From Anthoceros angustus (lineage: Eukaryota; Streptophyta; Anthocerotopsida; Anthocerotales; Anthocerotaceae): a DNA stretch of 64,000 nucleotides. Made by a program: the position numbers and the translations under genes. Position 1 is the first letter of the stretch, and every line of letters starts with the position of its first letter. The stretch lies in the NCBI GenBank assembly GCA_010909165.1, contig MU008161.1:744001-808000 (forward strand), given 5' to 3'. Positions 10,386 through 21,369 of this stretch are shown here, piece by piece. The notes beneath the pieces are model-generated. The model saw only the letters and a list, made by a program, of their open reading frames with translations. It did no database searches and was not told where the DNA came from.

Positions 10386-10967
10386 GTCTGAAGGCTGAGC
10401 GAAGTGCGAGGAGCAACGTAGTGTTTTGATCTGAAACTGCAAACAGAATTCATTGACACTTGAGCTGTGCTGTCCGGCACTTGTAGCTGATTCGGCTGCT
10501 GCGGATACAAGGACCAATGCTTGTTTGTTTGAGACAGCATCGATCACAGCCGATCCAGGGAAGAGTCCGATTCTTCACAGCTGGGAAAGAGAGTGAATCG
10601 TCACTGCTTGGATTTTTTGGATAGCTATCCATGGCGTCCGTTACCTACAAAGGGGGGAGACACTTGCCAAATTCTGGTTTTTTCTCCAAACACATGATAA
10701 CCGCCATGTGGCACGGCGGGGCCTCCCAGGCCGACAATGTCACAGCATGGACTAGTCTTTGGTGACACCTCTCACAGTGGCTATGATGTGACTCCTGCAC
10801 GCATTTGTGCAAGTGTGAGCATCTCAGCTTTGGAGGCAGGAAGCTGGCAGCTCTGCATTGACATGACAATCCCACTCCACAACATCTTGGATAATCCCTA
10901 TCACCTACTTCAACTTTAGCTTAGATATGGTTAAAATTTGTCCGGGACACTGCAAGCGACACCGGGC
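10386..10967. other. Upstream region of the Cys-rich gene
   Basis: It holds the presumed promoter and leader of the minus-strand Cys-rich gene. The short ORFs show no domain or codon pattern. Nothing else is recognised before the tRNA-like gene. Confidence 0.35.
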
Positions 10968-11040
10968 GGGGAAGTAGCTCAAATGGTAAGGCGCCCGTTT
11001 CGCATACGGGAGGTAACGGGAGCAATCCCCGCCTTCTCCA
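10968..11040 (+). tRNA. tRNA-Ala(CGC) gene with a degenerate T arm (possible pseudogene)
   Basis: The 73 bases begin ggggaagtagctcaaatgg and end ccttctcca. Acceptor strands GGGGAAG and CTTCTCC pair with one G-T wobble. The anticodon stem CCCGT/ACGGG is perfect around the loop TTCGCAT, giving anticodon CGC (Ala). The D arm with A box is intact. The T loop reads AGCAATC instead of TTCGANT, so the Pol III B box and the T-loop fold are lost, and no T run follows closely. I call it tRNA-Ala by structure but doubt that it is transcribed or functional. Confidence 0.65.
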
Positions 11041-12260
11041 TCCATGTTCACAGATGGCAACAGCGGTTTCCCTCCTCCTGGAAGACGGGGGCTCTTTCCT
11101 CAAGACGAGGAGCTCTTTCACGTTTGAAAGATTCATCCTAGTTTGCAAACTGCGAAGTAGCGACAAAACGTTAATTCTCCGGCCTCCTGGACACGTAACC
11201 ACATGCGGGGAAGGCGGATCAAAAGCATTCGTCGATGGCCGAAGAGCTCGGTACATACTGTATCTACCTAGTTCTGGATGCTATTTTAAAATACCAAAAA
11301 CAAAATGAAAACCTGAGCGGGTGAGCTTTCCGTGGGGGTTTCATGTGCATTCTCTTCCCGTCTTCCAAGTTTGTGGGAGCAGGATCTGCCTCTGGAGTTA
11401 CGCCCACCTGTTCCCCTGCCTGCCCGCTTGCCCGAATCGATTCAAATTTGTTGGTATGTGGTTAGGTTCGTGCCCGCATCCAAGTTTCCAGAAGTTGGAG
11501 TTCAGCTGTACGCCCCGGGAGCTTCTAGTTGGAGGCTCCGCTTCCTGGAGTTGGTCTTCCACCAAATCTGGCGCTGCACGCAGCACAGCTCATGCGGCTG
11601 TCGACCCTTGGGCTTCTTTGTGGGAGTATTCTAGTCGCCGGTAGCAGTTACGGGGACAGCGGCTCTTTGAAGAGGACGTAGCTTAGCAGAAGGTTCGAGG
11701 GCCCGTGTGGCATAGGGTTGCCTCTGCTCTCACATTGTGATCAGCCGGGGGCAGTCGACTAGGGAGCTGCAGATCATGGCCGGGCCGCCTGCCAGAGGCC
11801 GAGGGAGTAGCTGCGTCTGTGTGTGGAGCCAGATACTTCCCCCTTGTTTCTTAAGGCTCACTCCTCAGCCTCAGAGCGGAGTTCCTGGAGTGCGGAGGCA
11901 GTCTGCGGGCTTGGTGCGAGTCAGCTCTTGTTCCATACTTGTCCGAGACCTGTAGATGCGGGGAGTAAACAGGATGCTGGTCGGAGATGGTGTAGTGAGG
12001 TGGTGGCAGGTTGTTGGGGTCTGAGGGGTAAGAGAATTTTGTTGGTGGAAGTTCGGATGTGCTGGAACGGGGGTGGTCATGGCAGGGTGGGCTGATGGTT
12101 CGGGTCATTTGTACAGGGTTGGTTGGTTGATTGTGTGAAGAGGTTCTGGATCTGTCTGCTGCCTAGATGACCAGCTCCAATTGGTGACGGAAGCTCCAGG
12201 GCAGTATGACGGATGGGAGGATGGTGAAAGTACTTTGGTAGTGTAAGATAAGGATTCAAG
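11041..12260. other. Promoter/leader side of the zinc-finger gene
   Basis: About 1.2 kb separates the tRNA-like gene from the zinc-finger start codon. It is moderately GC-rich, has no convincing coding frame, and probably contains the zinc-finger gene's promoter and 5' UTR. I see no repeats. Confidence 0.35.
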
Positions 12261-14156
12261 ATGAAGGAAGAGGCAGCTAGCATTGTGGTGAGAGACTGTT
12301 GGCTGTTGGGGCATCGGAGCATAGAACTTCGACAGGACGGACGGACGACTATTTTCTATTGCACGCTTTGTGGTACCCGGTGCTATTCGGATGCTGCTCT
12401 TGCAGACCACCTTAAGGGCAGTGTGCATGCACGGCATGTGGCTGGTCTGTCGGAGCAGAAGGGCAACTTGCCTGACACGTCTATACTGCCCTCACGCCTT
12501 CACATTGCGAAAGGTGATTGTCAAGTTGGTGGGGACAAGCAGGTTGCAGGTCACTACCTCGAGGTAGCTGGCGCTGGAGATTCAGCGGGTCTCAGTTCCG
12601 ATGTTTCACGGCTGGCTGCTGTGCCTGTGGAATCAGATAGTGGGAAGAACCGCAGGTTTTTGACGTCGGTGCGTATTCCTCTTGAGTGGGGTGGTTGCGG
12701 CCAGCTTTTTTTCCAATCGATCTCAGGTGCTGGGAGACCTGTCGGAGCCGCTTGGTTTTGTTGGCAGGGGAAACCTCAACCTGTAGGAGTGGGCCCAGCG
12801 GGCGAAGCTGTGCAGGAACTAGGTTATTCCATGATGGTGTTCCCTTACAGTGACGGCATTGGAAGAGCGGGTTTTTGGGAGCCCATAATTGGAAAAGATG
12901 GGAACGGCAAGTCAGTCCCTTCAGGCATGCAGATGCGCTCTGACTTGAATGACGAGCCCTTTTTAGCGGCGGTCTGCAAAAGTTCTGAGATGGCATTGGA
13001 ATTTCCAGAAAATGCACCGGGCAGCAAATACTCCTCAAGGGATCCAGAGCACTGCGACAAGGGTTGCAGCAGCAAAGATCAAAGTGGGCAGTCCCCATCG
13101 CAGAATAAGAAGCTCTCACAGAAACATTTCCGCCGAGACTGGAAGCGGAGACAGGGAAAGTCAGTTGAGCGAATGTGCCTCATCTGCTACCAGACGATGG
13201 TTCCAGGCAAGAATGTTGCTGCTCTGATAAACTCAAAGTCGGGGAAGATGTTGTGTGCGAGCCGCAATAGACGGGGGGTATGAATTGTACTCTTAGGCCT
13301 CTTCACAGTTCTTAGAGCATCTGACTTCTTTCTTAAGTGACCTACAACGAGGGTCTCACTGGCAGACTAAGCTGACGCCGTCTGAAAACGGTTGATATGC
13401 AGGTATTTCATGTCTTCCACCGTGAGTGTTTAGTTGACTGGATTGCTGTCTGTGAAGCAAAAGCTTGGATGGCATGTTCGCAAAGTCGGAGAAAGAAGGC
13501 CCGCAAGAGCAAGAAGAAGAAGTCGGCAGCGGATGTGATTGCTTCAAACTGTTCGCAGTTATCACCTGATGTCATTAACCCCGACATGTTCACGCTGTTC
13601 TGTCCGGAGTGTCAAGGGACTGGTCAGCTCCCTGTGGGTTCAGCGCTTGAACAACCCCGGTACCGCCTGGCTCAGGTGCCTGCGGGTTCGATACTTTAAT
13701 GCCCATGCCGTGCAATATTATTGTTACTGCTTAAAACACACTCTCTTTGGTGTGGTGCATGAAGATCTACGAATGGGTCCTGGAGGTGGTTCAAGCACGG
13801 AAAGCGTGGTTAAGTCATCAGAAGCTGGGCGAGGAGAGTGTGACGGGTTTGCTATTTCGCCCAGATGGATCTCCTGAGGTTTGTTCTCTATGCAAGCATG
13901 CCATACTTTCTGCTCAGATTCGCACGTTTGTTGGAACCATAACTTCACGGTTTCCTGCAGGGTGCCCCGCACTCTCGGGGTATGTTGCACTGCTTTTTAA
14001 CCAAAGGCGCAGAGTCTTTGCTGGCTGATGATCCAGACAGGTAATGTGCATCTAAACTGTGCAATATGCATTGTCCCTGGCTGTCTGTTGAATAAGTTGT
14101 CTGACACCCTAGTCTGAGCCACCCGCTGCAGGATCACATCGGACATTGCTGAGTAA
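12261..14156 (+). CDS. Plant C2H2-like plus RING-like zinc-finger protein
   Basis: Five exons join in phase: 12261-13277, 13403-13675, 13765-13878, 13961-14040 and 14132-14156 (TAA). They give about 502 residues. Near the N-terminus, DCWLLGHRSIELRQDGRTT leads into a C2H2-like finger, FYCTLCGTRCYSDAALADHL with H-x5-H following (about residues 33-60). The C-terminal half has a divergent RING-like arrangement: CLICYQTMVPG, then VFHVFHRECLVDWI, then a Lys/Arg-rich insert (KKARKSKKKK), then LFCPECQGTGQ. I recognise this combination from an uncharacterised plant zinc-ion-binding family; a ubiquitin-ligase role would be an inference from the RING-like half only. The gene is convergent with FAP. Confidence 0.8.
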
Positions 14157-14627
14157 CTCTTTGTCGGGCCCTCCTGATGATGCACCAGCGTCCAGTCAAG
14201 GAGCCGAGGTCCTGTTGTTTTACTCTTGTACAGTAGTAGACTCTGAAGAGTGTGTATTTTGTCCCAACAGGAACTTTAACTGTTATGTAGCCTAACAGGA
14301 CTTTAATTGTCTGTTGTGTACTTCCAGTCTTGTTGTACTTGTACGTGTGCGCTGTTTGAGGACTCATGGCGCGTTGATTGCCACTTCAGTCGTCCCGTTC
14401 CGAAGACTCGTCTCGAATTCTTGTAGAAGTTTGTTTGTTCACGTTGTCAGGCCGGGGGACAAAACATGTCCTTGGCTTGTGACTCACATTCAGACCGAGA
14501 CAAAAGACATGGAGTGGCCAGGTTCAGGCTTCCGAGCAGTCGGGTGAGGGCACCAAAAAAGCGCCGCATCAAGAAAAAGCAAAAATGTTTCCAGCACAGC
14601 ACACTTGCTAGACGAATCTTAACCAGA
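14157..14627. other. Convergent 3' regions of the zinc-finger and FAP genes
   Basis: About 470 bases lie between two convergent stop codons and should contain both 3' UTRs. No coding or RNA feature is recognised. Confidence 0.45.
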
Positions 14628-15636
14628 TCACGTGGCGAGGTGTCGAACCAGAGTGTTGCCAACAGCTTCTTTCGCTTGCTTGTCGAAAGGCTCTTCCCCG
14701 AGGTAGAGGTCGAAGAGGGAGCGGCACAGCAGTTGGCTCTTGAAACTGCCAATCTCCTTCCCATTCACTGCACAATGAGGCCGGGAGTGAGAACAGCCCA
14801 GCGCCTGCCGTTCCAAAAGGTTAGTATGCGTTTGCGCGCGCCTCACCCACCTTTAGCTTGCAGAACGTGACCGGGGAGCCTGGTCAGATCGATGGTGGTG
14901 CCTTTAGGCAGCTTGATGTCGTCCCTGAAGAGACCTGTGAATCTGCATGCAAGCAAGCCACATCCATCCGACGTTCGGTACACCAGCCAGCGGAAAAGAG
15001 AAAAACACTGAAAGAGAGGAGAGTGTTTGCATCTAACTTGGTCAGTAGGGGCTTGTTGCTTTCGCCCGAAAAGCGCTGGATACGGGAGCCCAGAGACTCC
15101 TCGAAGGAAGAGCGGACGCTGCCGATCTTGAGCCTGCCGTAAACGATCACCAGCCTGACTGTGAGGCCCACATCTGAGGCGATGACGTCCGCATACAAGT
15201 CCCGGCTGGAGACCGGGAGCGACCCGTACTTGGGGCCCAGCTGCTCCTTGACGCTGCCTGGATCCGCGTACACCCCGAATGCATACACGTTGATGTTCTT
15301 CAGGCCCAGTATGGCTTTCTTGCGGATCCCTTTTCCAGCTAGCTCCTTGCCGTCGTCCAGCGTCACCGGAAATTGGACCCCAGAGCTCTTCTCCACCTGC
15401 AGCGATGCCTCATCCCCCGCTGCTTGCTGGCTCAAAGAAAGGGACGCCGCAAGGTGCCACGGCTCATGCTGCTGCTTCCTCTCCTGCTGCTGACAGATTT
15501 GCGGAGCCACCACAGCCAGCCCCAGAAGCGCTGCTCCTGCTCCTACTGCAGCGCTCAAGCGGGCATTCGAGATCCGCGGCCATCGCAGGCCCAGGCCGTG
15601 GCCCAGGCCCGGCGGAGTCGGCAAAGCTCCCGCCAT
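14628..15636 (-). CDS. Fatty-acid-binding chalcone-isomerase-fold protein (FAP type)
   Basis: Three exons, 15636-15038, 14942-14851 and 14767-14628, join in phase to 276 residues. The N-terminus is Ala/Gly-rich with a hydrophobic stretch (about residues 28-45), compatible with a plastid transit or membrane-proximal sequence. The core starts at about residue 84 with VQFPVTLDDGKELAGKGIRK. It continues through INVYAFGVYAD, LYADVIASDVGLTVRLVIVY, FTGLFRDDIKLPKGTTIDL, and the end LLCRSLFDLYLGEEPFDKQA. This is the plant FAP layout, a chalcone-isomerase fold that binds fatty acids in plastids rather than isomerising chalcone (family knowledge). Intron 1 uses the acceptor at 14943, which restores the KFTGLF reading. 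The gene is convergent with the zinc-finger gene and in tandem with PDV2. Confidence 0.88.
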
Positions 15637-16023
15637 GCAACCTTCGCTTCCTCCTACCAGCTTGCGGTTGAGGCTTCCACCAGCTGTTTGGAAAGTACTA
15701 CGGCTGTGCGTTTACGGATGATTGGACATTGTGCACATCGCCTGAAACAAACCTGAGAGGCAATGGGTTGGCAATGCTAAAATCCTTTAGAGGACTGCAT
15801 GAAATATGGTTACATTTGTGCCACAACATAAAAAACAGAAGATGCGACTCCATCTACCTTGAAACAAGAGAGGTCAGGCCTGAAATCCGTGAAGTGGGAA
15901 TCATACGGGCTGCGGCAGGCCACTTCCTCAACAAATGTGGCTAGAGGATCATCTACTCCGGCGCTGCTTACGCAAACCGATGAGCCCGTGGAAAACATGG
16001 AGATTGCATGAATTGGAATATCG
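15637..16023. other. Spacer between PDV2 stop and FAP start
   Basis: This 387-bp interval holds the PDV2 3' UTR and the FAP promoter/leader, since both genes run on the minus strand. No other feature is seen. Confidence 0.4.
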
Positions 16024-17303
16024 TCAACCCCTACCAAACAATACGTCCGGTGCCCTGACCTCCTTCTGGAAGGGAAGCTCAAACCGCTCCCTCACCACGC
16101 ATTTGTGCACACCATTTTGATACAACCTCACCTTGCCTGGCGGACATTGCTCCTCTGGCACTACTCTAGGAGGAGGAGGAGGAGGAGGAGCAGGTGCTGG
16201 GGCAGCAGGCTGCCGACTTGCTATATACTTGGATCTCCGTCGAGACGATTTCCTCTTCTGAGCCTCGGAGTAGCCGATGACGGCTATGACCGTAACCACT
16301 CCGATCGCCTTAGCCGAAATGCCGAAGAATTGGGCCAGCATACTCACAATGTGCCTGGGGATAGACAGCCCTCCGCCATGCCTCGGTTTCCCTACATCCT
16401 GGTGCGAGGCTGTGCCTTCCTCCTGGCTGTGTTCTCTGCTGTCTTCCACAACAGAGAAGTCGATCTCCGCACTGTCTCCATCCGCCAGATCCAGCTTCTT
16501 CACCGCACCAATCCCCCTAACAGCGATGGGCCCGACATGGAACTGCGGGGAGCGTGGCTCCAACGCGTAGGGCGAAGGGACAGGCCTCGGATAAGGCGGG
16601 AGCGGCAGGTCGTCAGGCCTTTCCGGCACCGGTTCTCCAGCAAACGCAAGAGCTTCATGCACAATCTCCCACTCCCTCCCGCGATGATCCTTGAGCCTCC
16701 TGAGCAAAATCCGCCTACTCTCCTCCAGATCCACCAGCGCAGCATCCTTCTCATTTCGCTGCTGTTGTTGTAAACACTGCTACAGCCACCACAAGCGCTT
16801 CATCAGAAACCACATCCGCAAACTCCAGCCTATGCTCATCCGCCTTCAGATTCCATCAATCCATCCTCCACAACAACGACAGAACCGGGGTTTGCAAAGC
16901 ATCGAGCCACGACATCCATCCGCATTACCCTAAATATCTCAGTCCAGAAACCACTTTGCACCGTGTCGACTCACACCTGCAAAGACTCGAGTTGCTCCTC
17001 GAGCACTTCCAGCGCATCCCGGATGGCTCCCAAGCTGCGAGCCTCCGCAGTGCCGTCTCCCCCGGCAGCTCCTCCCGCTCGCCCGGCGTCGTAGAGGTCA
17101 GTCTGGTAATCCCTGCCAAACCCGACCACGGCACCTTGCGGCACCGCGGCGTCGGCTGAGCTCTGGATACTGCCATAGCTCCCCTTCCCCCCGGCCCCGC
17201 TGCTCTGAAACTCCAGCTTCATGGATCTCTCAATGGCATCACTGATCTTCGCATGCAGCTCCGCGGCCCTTGCCAGAACCACTCCGATTTCATCCGCTTC
17301 CAT
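16024..17303 (-). CDS. PDV2: PLASTID DIVISION2-like outer-envelope protein
   Basis: Two exons, 17303-16977 and 16761-16024, join in phase to 354 residues. The N-terminus MEADEIGVVLARAAELHAKI matches the PDV2 start and is followed by a coiled-coil segment (RDALEVLEEQLESLQ continuing QRNEKDAALVDLEESRR). Then come KDHRGREWEIVHEALAFAGE and the proline-rich LPPYP. A single membrane span lies at about residues 255-275 (IVSMLAQFFGISAKAIGVVT region). The short intermembrane-space tail has CPPGKVRLYQNG, then CVVRERFELPF, and ends in Gly. In PDV proteins the cytosolic coiled coil recruits the dynamin ARC5/DRP5B and the terminal Gly contacts ARC6 (family knowledge). A run of prolines precedes the CPPGK motif. 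PDV1 is possible but the CPPGK tail favours PDV2. Confidence 0.88.
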
Positions 17304-18900
17304 CGCAGCGCCGCACAGATCGAGGGTGGAGCGCGGCGAGGCGCGGCCCGCTCAGGCCAGGCGCGCGCGGACGCATGGCCAGGACGCCATGGCCACGGCT
17401 CTGCGAGGGTTACCTGCCCTCCTTCCTCCTCCTTTCAAAGAAAAGGCAGCAATTGGCGGCAAACAGTCTCTCTGCCGGCCCGCCCAGGGAAGAGGAGGCG
17501 TCTCTGCAGGCCGCAGCAGGAGCATAGCCAATGACGACCATTTCAGTTAACTTCTAATTCCCGTCGTCAATTCGCGTCTTGGAGGTCAAACAGGCGTTTC
17601 GTTTTTTTACCGCGCATGAGTTGGTGCAAATTCCTGGCGGACATATCTGTGGATACGGAGGACGCTCGCGGTGGATCCGATTGCTTTGGTTTTCTCCAAG
17701 GCATTAGGGTTTGTGATTCTTGTTTGGGGGAGAAGGGAGGTGCATGCAAGCCGGCAGATGACGATTCGAGAAGGCGCATATATGTATTGGCATGGATATG
17801 TGTGATGTTTGTCACATTTGCAAGGACGCGGCAGCCGGTAACATGCAACATGCGGGACATGCAGGAGGATGGGAGGTGCAGCATCCGGATGAGTTGGTGA
17901 AGCAGGTTTATTGCTCTACCCCAGTGTATTCTATGCACCATCGGAACATGATTTCAGGGTTTGATTTGATACGTGCGAGTGTGCGCGCATAAACGGTTGG
18001 GTGCTGTGTGTCAAGTTCCTCCTTCGAGATGCAGCAGGCGAGGTCCTTTCCCTTGCCGTGTATAAGGAGAGGCGGAGGCGGGTGCGTTTGAAACCCTAAC
18101 AATGGAGGGCCCGGAGGCATGCAGAGCCGACATGGCATAGTCATGCGAAAGTCCAGCATGCATGGTGTGGGGGGCAAGTGCAGGTCAGTAGCTGGTTGAA
18201 CAGGGAGAAAGAAGCCCTAGGGCGGTCCTGGACGGCGTGCCAAGGAGGGCCCAGCATATGGTGGTGATGGTAACAAGCATATGCGCGACACCGGAGCATA
18301 GGCATGAGTGTGAGGGTACATGGGAAGGTGGAAGCGATCCCGGGCCCAGACTCCCCGGCTGAGGAGATAGATATGGAACATGGATTCAAACTCGGGAACG
18401 ATGCCAACAAGTTGAAGATGTCTTGCTTCGATAAGAGGTGAGAAGTTGAAGGCGCAGAGGGTGGAGCGGCGAGAGGCGGAAAGCAAGATTTTGGATGCAT
18501 TCGGGGCCCGGGCGCTTTGATTCTGGGCCACACAGGCGGATGAGCGCGCGCGCGCCCGGTGAGCAACGCCAAAGGCACGGCCCTGGCAGTGGCATTAAAT
18601 TAATGTGGGTACATGGTATTTGCTTTGATTTGTTTTAGGCGCACAGTGGGGTATGTACATATGGAGTAATGGATGGGTGTGAGACTGAAAATGGTGGGGA
18701 CATGGGAGTTGCATGAGCGCGTTGGTGTACGAGGCTCCGGCCGGGGGGTGAGTTAACAGAGCCCCTTGACGTAAAAGTTGGAGAAGTAAAGGGCAATGAT
18801 GGAGTGCGGAATCGGGCAGGAATCACGATCCATGGTGCCCTGACAGTGACAACTACACGCATCTGTGCCGTCCGTCTTCGCTCTTGAGATTCGCTCCGTG

Positions 18901-19004
18901 ATCGCGGCCCCTGCCGTCCGATGCTCGTCTGCTCGCCTCCGCAGTCCGGAGCGGGAGATTGTGGGTTCGAATCCCACCGTGATAGAATGAGGTACCATTT
19001 TTTT
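18901..19004 (+). repeat. tRNA-like Pol III relic (B box, pairing acceptor ends, T-run)
   Basis: atcgcgg at 18901-18907 can pair with ccgtgat at about 18976-18982 (six Watson-Crick pairs and one G-T), like a tRNA acceptor stem. A perfect B box gggttcgaatccc lies between them, next to the 3' end. A run of seven T follows at about 18998. The D arm is not recognisable and the length between ends is over 80 bases, so I cannot name an isotype. It may be a decayed tRNA or a SINE head. Confidence 0.35.
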
Positions 19005-19389
19005 ACGGTGACATGAATCTCTCACAACGAGAGAGGGGTTTTTTTGTGATTCGTCTTCCTGAGGTGGGCAACCCATGGCCCCATTTCGCCGATGTGATTC
19101 GCTTCCATATCCACCTGGAGGCTCGGACTGCTCAAGAGGAAGAAGGAGAGGCGCGTGGCCTCTCGTCGGATTGGATTGCAAGCCCAGTCCCTACCGGTTT
19201 CCAGCGCCAAGGGCGCCAGAAAACACTGGCACTCGCACTTGGTGTTCGCCTTCCAAAAGCTGAAGCGCGTCCAGGCTTAGAAACGGCGCAACCGGGGGAG
19301 CAACACGGAGGTATTTACCGCTCGTACGACAAACGGGTGCATATAATACAATCATGGATTGCACGCTGCTTATCTAGGTCACGTGTGAA

Positions 19390-19480
19390 ATGAGCGGTGG
19401 CATGGCCCAGTGCAGCGGTTTGCTTTGGGTTTTGGGGAGTCGAGTTCGAGTATGGCATATCAAAGAGGACATAGGGGACG
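19390..19480 (+). repeat. Candidate SINE head (A-box and B-box-like)
   Basis: ggtggcatggcccagtgcag followed about 40 bases later by gagttcgagtatggc resembles the tRNA-derived Pol III promoter at the start of plant SINEs. No target-site duplication or tail could be identified, so this rests on the two boxes only. Confidence 0.3.
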
Positions 19481-20985
19481 AGGCACAATTTTTTCCACAC
19501 CGACCTTTTCTTCACACCACATTTTTGCCCGCCTGCTTGCTTGTGTCCGTTTTGTCAGCCGAACGCGCTGAGGGTGCCCAAAGTGGACGCACCAAAGCGG
19601 CTACAACCAAGCATACTCACAAACTCAACCTGTTTTTTTTCCGTACATATACCTTCCTTATGCGCGGTCGGTTTAGGTTTTCTTTGCGGACCAGAGTTGC
19701 AGCATGAGCGGGCTGAATTTCGGAGAAATTCCTGTAGTTGGGGCAAGGCGGGCAGTCCGGGCTGCGGATTGGGGCAGCCAGTTGGGGGTAACCTCTCGAA
19801 GCGTGCAGTGATGGCGGCAGGTTGGAGGTTGGCCAGTGTTCGGATCCTGTGGGCCGCATGGGCAGGATGGGAGGCATCGCGCCTCCCTCTCCTCTTCAGA
19901 GTGCACAGGCCTTGAGCCTGCAGCCACAACATGTGCGGGCCACGAATGGAGGAGGGTTCCACGGTCTCCGCCATGCTAACATGTGGTCTGAGCTCTTTTA
20001 CAAGTCATCTGACTTCAAGAAGCCCATGCATCCTCACTATTCATGCACACTCACTTCGATGGCTAGCTCTTTGGTCCTAACAATTGTTGCGAGCCTACGG
20101 GGTGGAAGCGCCTAGAAAGCCTTGAGGACTTTAAGTTGATGCAGATGGGTTGACTCACAATTTAGACGGCTGACCCAAACATTTTCGCTCGCTCTTGGAT
20201 TTCATCTTAAACTCTGTTAAGAATTGGACTCATGCCAACTATATTCTGTGGAAGGAGATGAACGTATATACAATATCACCGAGGAAACTGAGCATGGGTC
20301 ATCCGAAAAGACGCTGCCACAAGGGTCTAAATATTTCATCTCTAAGTTTCCACAATTTTGATATGCTTGTGAGGCCTCAACTTTCACATCATGGTTCAGA
20401 CTTGCCCCCATGAGGTAGCTTTCAGTTTCGCTAGAGACTCCTTTCAGTTGAAGGTCAGAAACTCCTTTTTGTGAATTTAGGGTTCATTCCAGCTTCCCAT
20501 GTTTCATATCAGGCTTGCGTCTTCAGGTTGCAAAAATTTGTGGCTTGCATAATCTTTCGGCTCGCATCTCTAGGCTTGCAGTTTGTGTCACCTCTTTCAT
20601 ATATAACAAGTTTCCAGTTCATGTTTAACTTGTCAGCCTGTACCCAACACATATCAAAACTCTTCCGCAAGCCTACGCTAAGCACGCTCCGCAATCCAGC
20701 TAGCTCTGCAAAAGAAGTCGCAACCACCCTTGGATACCATTATCTGGCACCTCACACAAACAGGGTTTTGAAGAGGTTCAAGGCCCGCTACGTCCACACT
20801 GTGCACTGCTCTTCAATCCATTCTCACACCATCTTCTCTAATGGGAGCCCCCGTCACCTGCAATAAAGGCACACGCTTTCGCCGTTCGATAAAGGCAATA
20901 CATATTTGGTAAGTAATTTGTGCACTGCAACTCTCCCTCATCCGCCATGTCCCTCGTCATTTCCATGTTCTGCACACAACTTGTA

Positions 20986-21369
20986 TTGTCAGCAAAAAGG
21001 GATGATATGCACAAATATGATAAGTATAGCGTACCATAGCCTTATGAGCTTCTTAGAAAACAGAGTGACTTTTTGAAAATAGAAGACACTCTTGCTTTCA
21101 GACAGACTTTTGAAAGAGAGTGTCTGTACATGACCGCTTTGACATATGGCCGCTCTTGGTAAGGGCGCAAAAGCGAACACCTGAGTATGTGTGTTGAGGT
21201 AAGATGCCCATACAAGATGAGCTAGTATATTCTTATAGATAACTCGGTGTTTAGGCCTATTGTATGAGGAACTTGTGAAAACAAAGTGTTCGTCTTCTTT
21301 GTTCACTTTGGTATTCCATATTCGAGTCTGAGTCTGGCATGGGCTTGCATTGCCATATCCATGTGCCAT
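20986..21369 (-). mobile_element. Second LINE C-terminal relic (weak)
   Basis: A minus-strand frame of 126 codons contains TRIWNTKVNKEDEHFVFTSS followed by a Tyr-rich segment. It resembles the terminal C-x2-C...E-EHFVF-C zinc motif of the LINE relic at 4.0 kb, but with the cysteines replaced (W for C, S for C). I read it as an older decayed copy. The rest of the frame has no domain. Confidence 0.35.

Larger units (their letters stand above)
17304..20985. other. Long non-coding interval with scattered Pol III-type relics
   Basis: About 3.7 kb upstream of PDV2 has no recognisable protein gene. Short ORFs occur in all frames with no domain. Two tRNA-like Pol III relics (listed separately) lie near 18.9 and 19.4 kb. 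The part adjoining 17303 should be the PDV2 promoter and leader. Confidence 0.4.

Noticed and set aside
17616-17900. 94-codon Cys-containing ORF upstream of PDV2
   Set aside because: Cysteines have no regular spacing and there is no signal peptide at the start; probably leader or intergenic DNA.
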